From NCBI GenBank assembly GCA_964533705.1, contig CAZHMN010000001.1:28866-92865 (forward strand): DNA of 64,000 nucleotides. The letters are read 5' to 3'. This document shows, in pieces, positions 59,352 through 64,000 of this stretch. Source of the DNA: CAZHMN01 sp964533705. Lineage in GTDB: Bacteria; Electryoneota; B3-LCP. Position numbers and translations under genes: made by a program. The first letter of the stretch is position 1. Every line of letters begins with the position of its first letter. The notes under the pieces are model-generated. The model did no database searches. It worked only from the letters and a program-made list of their open reading frames with translations, and was not told the origin of the DNA.

Positions 59352-60965
59352 TTACTTGATCAACAGCATCCGTTTTATGGCTTTTGATTCACCGGATCTT
59401 AGAGCGGCCAGGTAAATCCCTGAGGCCAAACCGCTCCCATCGAACGACACCGAGTGCCAACCGCTTTCAAGCCGGCGATCCAGCAAAGTAGCTACGGCGC
59501 GACCGCTCAGGTCGTAGATTTTCAAACTCACATAACCCGAAACGGACAGGTCAAATTGCAGGGTGGATAAGGGATTGAAGGGATTTGGGGAGCATTCGAG
59601 GCTGAGGAATGATTCAAGGTTATCCCGTACTGCCGACTGACCGCACAATTCATCCAACGACGGTAGCAGCGTCCAATTCCCCGCCAAATCGCCATCACCT
59701 TCTTTCTCGAATGGCATGATCGTCTCATGTAGAATCGTCCCGGTGGGAAAATCGCCGGTGTGAACCATGTAATAGTAGGTCCCGCCGATGGCCCCTGCGG
59801 GCACGCTTTGAATCATATTGCGGGTGAACTGCTGACCTGATGCGAATGTGATATCTTCGCGTAAAATCAGAGGTCCCACGATGGTGCCGTCGGGCATGCG
59901 AACGTCCACCCACACGTCGAACAGAGAAGGCCCGATGGTGTGGTTGGTCAGGTACAGGGTGTAACTGAAACTTCCCCCACCGGCCGGAATGACGACGGGC
60001 CACCGGTCCGACACGATGGCCACGTTCATCCCCATCCGATCCCGGTAGTAAGCCCCCATGTCCGCCCGGGTGCCGTCCGGATCGGGTTCGGAGGTAAAGG
60101 CTCCGGCGTCAACGCAGGGGGAATCTTCCGTCAGTTCAAAACTATACGGTGCCCCGCCGACGAACAGGGGATCTGCGCTGATATCCCAGGGACTGGCAGT
60201 GCAACCGTAGTAATTTCGGGTTGTGTTATCCCAGACGTCGTTGAAATCGGCGTTGCTCGTCGAATTGGCCAGGGAGATTCCGCCGCCCATACAGGGCGCT
60301 CCCCCGTCATTGCTCACGATGATGTTGTTCTCGATTAAGGCTGAGCTGTTATCCAGATGAATTCCGAGGCCGACTGAAACCCCATAACCGGACGAGACGA
60401 AGTTCATCGCAATGGTGTTATTTCTGATGATTACTCGATCGCTGCCATGAAGACAGATACCGCCCCCTTCGTACATGCACACGTTGTTCGTGATCAAGTT
60501 CCCCTCGATGATGGGGCTGGCGTTGAAACTGGAAATACCACCGCCCATGCAGCTCCAGGTTTGTCCATTGTCCTCGATGATGTTGCCTCGAATCACGGGA
60601 GCGGCGTTCATGCCGCAGTGAATTCCGGCGCTGCCGATGTCATAATGGTACCCATTCGTGATCGTAAACCCCTCTAAAACCGTGCCGGGCCCTTCGCCGG
60701 ATTGGATCATCACGACCGTCCCCAATTGTTCGCCGTCAATCACCGTTTCTTCCGGTCCGGATTCGCTGATGACCACGATCTCTTTGCCGAGAAAATCAAT
60801 TCTCTCGTAATAAGTCCCCACCGCTACCAGAACCGTATCTCCGTCAACGGCGGCGTCAATGCCCTCCTGGATGGTAGGATATTCACCGGGTACGTGGATG
60901 GTGATCGCGAGAGAGAGACCGGCGCATATCATCAGCACCAGCACAAGTATGATGATCCCTTTCAT
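59352..60965 (-). CDS. Secreted right-handed beta-helix protein with T9SS sorting domain
   Basis: A 537-residue exported protein. A signal peptide (MKGIIILVLVLMICAGLSLA) precedes a parallel beta-helix starting with IHVPGEYPTIQEGIDAAVDG and DTVLVAVGTYYERI, with repeated rungs (EGNLITNNVCMYEGGGICLH, IENNIIVSNDGGAPCMGGGI) as in NosD/pectate-lyase-like surface proteins. A beta-sandwich lies at about 320-440. The type-A T9SS domain closes the protein (CSPNPFNPLSTLQFDLSVSG, LASGIYLAALRS). No catalytic residues are recognisable; binding of a carbohydrate is possible. A GGAGGT site precedes the ATG. It follows a glycosyltransferase gene by 34 bases. Confidence 0.87.
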   Translation of the reverse strand: MKGIIILVLVLMICAGLSLAITIHVPGEYPTIQEGIDAAVDGDTVLVAVGTYYERIDFLGKEIVVISESGPEETVIDGEQLGTVVMIQSGEGPGTVLEGFTITNGYHYDIGSAGIHCGMNAAPVIRGNIIEDNGQTWSCMGGGISSFNASPIIEGNLITNNVCMYEGGGICLHGSDRVIIRNNTIAMNFVSSGYGVSVGLGIHLDNSSALIENNIIVSNDGGAPCMGGGISLANSTSNADFNDVWDNTTRNYYGCTASPWDISADPLFVGGAPYSFELTEDSPCVDAGAFTSEPDPDGTRADMGAYYRDRMGMNVAIVSDRWPVVIPAGGGSFSYTLYLTNHTIGPSLFDVWVDVRMPDGTIVGPLILREDITFASGQQFTRNMIQSVPAGAIGGTYYYMVHTGDFPTGTILHETIMPFEKEGDGDLAGNWTLLPSLDELCGQSAVRDNLESFLSLECSPNPFNPLSTLQFDLSVSGYVSLKIYDLSGRAVATLLDRRLESGWHSVSFDGSGLASGIYLAALRSGESKAIKRMLLIK

Positions 60966-60999
60966 AGCGCACCTCCGAAATGAAACCTGCTACTTCAAA

Positions 61000-61647
61000 C
61001 TACGCCTTTTTGTATTGTGTGATAATCGTAGTCGGATGTTTTAGATGAAAGTAGAGATGATCCCAGTTGAATGCGCTGCCTTTTTGGGGATATTTGGCAT
61101 GCCGGATTTTTACACGCCCATCGTACAATATCTTATATCCCTGTTTGCTCAGTCGAATGCACGCATCTTGCCCTTCGGAGCTTCTCGATTGCCAGAACCA
61201 TTCGTCAAATTCAAATATTCCCCTGCGCATTAACAGACAATTCTCGCTAACCGCATGGACTTCTTCTACGATTTCCCGTTGACCTTTGTCTGTTTCTCCG
61301 TATAGCATTGGATACCCGTTCGATCCCGTTCCCGCGGAAAATATCTTTCCGTCAAACATAACGATTTTGGCACCGACAATGCCTACATTTGGTTGACTTT
61401 CAGCCGTCTCCAATAATAGGTCGAGCCAGTCATCCTGCATAACTTCGCAATCTGCATCAATCGAGCAAATCCATTCAGAAATCCCCTTTCGAAGACCCCA
61501 ATTTCTATTCTTGGCAATGGAACGCTTACCGACGATGACGGAGAGAGTATAGTCTCGCTTCGTGTGCTTGAAAATAGATTGAAGGCAGCGTTCAAGGTAT
61601 TCGTCAGGTTCGTAGCAGGGTACGTAGATGTCGATGGGATCTTTCAT
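61000..61647 (-). CDS. Family 2 glycosyltransferase
   Basis: A 215-residue cytosolic GT-A fold enzyme. The start ATG 61647 (MKDPIDIYVPCYEPDEYLER) overlaps the stop of the upstream T9SS gene by 4 bases (ATGA), and the upstream frame extension is therefore rejected. The nucleotide-sugar region CSIDADCEVM carries the DxD-type motif (D64-A-D66), preceded by KNRNWGLRKGISEWI and followed by a GT2 acceptor-side block (SSEGQDACIRLSKQGYKILY, DGRVKIRHAKYP). It is shorter than most GT2 enzymes and has no membrane segment. It is translationally coupled to a T9SS cargo, suggesting glycan decoration of surface material, but acceptor and donor are unknown. Confidence 0.8.
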   Translation of the reverse strand: MKDPIDIYVPCYEPDEYLERCLQSIFKHTKRDYTLSVIVGKRSIAKNRNWGLRKGISEWICSIDADCEVMQDDWLDLLLETAESQPNVGIVGAKIVMFDGKIFSAGTGSNGYPMLYGETDKGQREIVEEVHAVSENCLLMRRGIFEFDEWFWQSRSSEGQDACIRLSKQGYKILYDGRVKIRHAKYPQKGSAFNWDHLYFHLKHPTTIITQYKKA

Positions 61648-64000
61648 TTCAGCAAAACTATTTTTTGGGATTTTTGCCAAGCACCGGCGGTTATATGAGC
61701 GATGTAGATTCCGCTGGGTAGATCAACCGCATTAAAGGTTATGCGGTGAATACCCGGCACGAGCAATCCGAAATCCATCGAGCTTATCTTTCGCCCGTCG
61801 AGCGCAAATAGATTTAGTGAAGTAGCGGCTTGGCCGGGCAGGTGGATTTCGAATGACGTCTGAGCGTTAAACGGGTTGGGAAAACAACCTTCGACGTAGA
61901 AATCCGAGACCTGATAACCACCCTTACTCGATATGGAAGATGAATGCTCCGCCCAGATCTCGAGGCTGTCGTTTTCCGGGAAGTCATCCAGCAAGCAATT
62001 GGTGACAAATAGAAATCGGTACCAACCATACTCAGCTAATACGACGGATTGAAAGGTAACCGTATCGTTTTCGCCTGGATTCAGCGATTGCACCCAGGTT
62101 TGCATGTAATAATAGAAGGTCGAACCGCTGTCAACCTGGCAGCATGTGTAAAATCCATCGGATGGAAGGGTCCCGATATTGGAAACGACCACGGAAGGCT
62201 GGAAGGGATTCGAAGTCAGTAGATTGGAGGGTTCGATTACCAGAATCGGAGCGACGTCACAGATGATACCCACTGCGGGCGTGATGGACAGTGTATCATT
62301 TTGGGGCACATTATCTATGCCCAACATCGTCGTGAAGGTGAAGGTGTAGTGAGCGGGATAGGGCGGTGTAAAGCCGGGAAAATCCAGCTCAAACAGATCG
62401 CCGACGTCCAGCGGTGGACAGATGACATGCTCATCATAGTGCGAAGTGACAGAATCCGTTATTACACAGTAAACGTAAAAGGCGTTTTCAAAGAAATCCC
62501 CCAGATTTTCAACGATCACAGCGGGGGTAATCGCTACAAGTGGCACAACAGTTTCGGGACAGGTGATCAACACCGGAGCCACGTCATGCAACTGGCCGAT
62601 GAGACAATTGATACTTAGAAGATCATTTTCAGGATATAAATCTCCCGGCAAGACTCCGTCGAAAGTAAACAGGTATTCCCCGGGCTCTGTCGGGTTGAAA
62701 AGGGCGAAAATAACTGTATCGATTTCGCCCACTTCCAAATTAAATGCCTGTGCACTTAAATTACTTAAGCTGCCGTCAGGATACTCAATGTGAAGATCAA
62801 CCGGCGCAACGGGCTCAGGACAATCGCCCTGATTCTGAACGACAATCGTCGGATGAAAGGAATCGAAACCTTCTATCGTATCAGGCTCCAAAATACTTAA
62901 AAGAGCTAAATCACGTACGCCTTCTGTGTGCACGTATACGTGCATGGTATCATTGTTACGGTGTTCATCCCATAACAAGTCACTATAATACGTAAGAGTA
63001 TAGTCTGTTTCTGGTTGGAGTAACAGACTGGAAACCTCGGCGAAAGTGATCTCTACTATTTCTTCAGGTTCTATTTCATATGGATAGGTCACTTCATTAT
63101 AATAAATTAAAGTGCCGGTTAAAACCTCTTCCATTGTACAGACAAAAGGAACTTCACTTTCAGGTACCGAACCATAATTAATGAATCTGAACTGAGGTTC
63201 AAAGGTCTGCAAAGGTATTGGCCCGGTCATAGGAAATATCGGGGAATGTGCAGCAATATCATGTACTTCAACACCAGGAGGGATCAGTTTCTGGATTACG
63301 TGATTGCCGAAACGCCAGTATGAAATCCACCAGACTAACCCATTAGTAGCAATTCCATCCGCATCGACGTAAGAATATATATAAACATCATCAATATTCC
63401 AAGAATCCACATCCACGATGTAAGTATGATCAGGATAGGAGAAATTGGTGGTATTGGCCCAAATCTGTCCATTCCAGTATTGCATGCCTGTGGCAAATTC
63501 GCCCCCCCAAAGCCCGGGATGCCACTCAACAACTTGTCCTGTGTCACCGTTGAACTCAAGTATATACTTCACATAACTTGAAGACATAGCGGCAATCCAG
63601 AGGTTGCCATCAGTGCTATCCCAAGTTACACCATAGAAAAAATATCCAGGAAACTCATAAGTCGTATCTACTGCAAACGTATCTGTGCGTATTTTCACAA
63701 GTGTGCTGACTGGCCCGCTCCAATCTCCGTGAGTCGTCAACCAGAAGTTCCGATCATCATGCCCAATTCCCCAGGGCTGCTCCACAGGAGAGGGAATAAT
63801 ATCAATCACCTCTAGGTTATAGGGATTCATCGTATAGATTGTGGACTCATTTGATGAAGTATCCCAATCTACGTGCCAGAGTAATTTCCCCGCGTAATAC
63901 AATCCATGAGCATAGTTGCCAGGCGCATCATATTCCTCAAGTAGCACCCAGTACTGTTGCCCCCTTGCATTCAGAACAAAAGCGAGCACGATCAACGGAA
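61644..64000 (-). CDS. Large secreted T9SS cargo with beta-propeller and CARDB domains (5' end off window)
   Basis: At least 783 residues; the frame stays open to the window edge and its visible N-terminus (VLAFVLNARGQQYW) looks like the end of a signal peptide, so the true start is outside. Residues ~15-250 form a beta-propeller-like region (YYAGKLLWHVDWDTSSNEST, GVTWDSTDGNLWIAAMSSSY). About four CARDB-type adhesive domains follow (VEVHDIAAHSPIFPMTGPIP, DLALLSILEPDTIEGFDSFH, DVAPVLITCPETVVPLVAIT). The type-A T9SS sorting domain is at the C-terminus (CFPNPFNAQTSFEIHLPG, LPSGIYIAHITAGAWQ). Its stop overlaps the glycosyltransferase start. It is probably a surface-bound protein. Confidence 0.85.
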   Translation of the reverse strand, partial: PLIVLAFVLNARGQQYWVLLEEYDAPGNYAHGLYYAGKLLWHVDWDTSSNESTIYTMNPYNLEVIDIIPSPVEQPWGIGHDDRNFWLTTHGDWSGPVSTLVKIRTDTFAVDTTYEFPGYFFYGVTWDSTDGNLWIAAMSSSYVKYILEFNGDTGQVVEWHPGLWGGEFATGMQYWNGQIWANTTNFSYPDHTYIVDVDSWNIDDVYIYSYVDADGIATNGLVWWISYWRFGNHVIQKLIPPGVEVHDIAAHSPIFPMTGPIPLQTFEPQFRFINYGSVPESEVPFVCTMEEVLTGTLIYYNEVTYPYEIEPEEIVEITFAEVSSLLLQPETDYTLTYYSDLLWDEHRNNDTMHVYVHTEGVRDLALLSILEPDTIEGFDSFHPTIVVQNQGDCPEPVAPVDLHIEYPDGSLSNLSAQAFNLEVGEIDTVIFALFNPTEPGEYLFTFDGVLPGDLYPENDLLSINCLIGQLHDVAPVLITCPETVVPLVAITPAVIVENLGDFFENAFYVYCVITDSVTSHYDEHVICPPLDVGDLFELDFPGFTPPYPAHYTFTFTTMLGIDNVPQNDTLSITPAVGIICDVAPILVIEPSNLLTSNPFQPSVVVSNIGTLPSDGFYTCCQVDSGSTFYYYMQTWVQSLNPGENDTVTFQSVVLAEYGWYRFLFVTNCLLDDFPENDSLEIWAEHSSSISSKGGYQVSDFYVEGCFPNPFNAQTSFEIHLPGQAATSLNLFALDGRKISSMDFGLLVPGIHRITFNAVDLPSGIYIAHITAGAWQKSQKIVLLK

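Overview
The window is a bacterial scaffold, probably a metagenome bin because it carries two exactly 100-base N gaps. It combines a Gram-negative envelope with a complete flagellar operon and several secreted proteins that end in type IX secretion (T9SS) type-A sorting domains with SPNPFN or YPNPF motifs. That combination points to an uncultivated lineage of the FCB/Fibrobacteres-Chlorobi-Bacteroidetes superphylum (Electryoneota-, Zixibacteria-, KSB1- or Eisenbacteria-like). The exact phylum cannot be fixed from this sequence.

Region 1 (1-24.7 kb, all minus strand) is a flagellar operon in the ancestral fla/che-type order: flgB-flgC-fliE-fliF-fliG-fliH-fliI-fliJ-motE-like-fliK-flgD-TIGR02530-type gene-flgE-flbD-fliL-fliM-fliN(fliY-type)-fliO-fapA-fliP-fliQ-hybrid kinase-fliR-flhB. 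The fapA gene and the hybrid kinase are insertions among the export-gate genes. Upstream lies a kinase plus a sigma-54 activator of the FlgSR/FlrBC kind. Sites matching the -24/-12 sigma-54 consensus precede flgB (near perfect) and flgE. A GAAA-capped 11-bp hairpin follows flgE. The gaps cut fliI (the P-loop is missing) and the motE-like gene.

Region 2 (25.1-38.8 kb, mostly plus) starts with a secreted C25 (gingipain-family) protein whose catalytic His position is Tyr. A convergent GNAT acetyltransferase follows. Then comes a housekeeping run: an EnvC-like degenerate LytM protein, holB, ricT/PSP1, metG, a methyltransferase-RadC fusion and an SGNH-hydrolase-like protein. It ends at a bidirectional terminator.

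Region 3 (38.9-49.7 kb, minus) is one apparent operon behind a perfect-consensus sigma-70 promoter: two large TPR proteins, a small membrane-anchored protein, a four-Cys protein, a TolQ/ExbB, two TolR/ExbD proteins and a TonB-like protein with an AgmX/PglI-type C-terminus. The gene content resembles the Myxococcus Agl/Glt motility motor. One ExbD has Asn where the proton-carrying Asp is expected.

Region 4 (49.8-64 kb) is enriched in secretion and surface genes: a PorU-like C25 protein with intact His/Cys, a cysteine-repeat T9SS cargo, three small or unknown plus-strand genes, a second FapA-family protein, a beta-helix T9SS cargo, a family 2 glycosyltransferase and a large CARDB-type T9SS cargo that runs off the right edge. 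Its intergenic spaces hold a MITE-like element and two clusters of inverted repeats that no gene explains. No rRNA, tRNA or CRISPR array was recognised.
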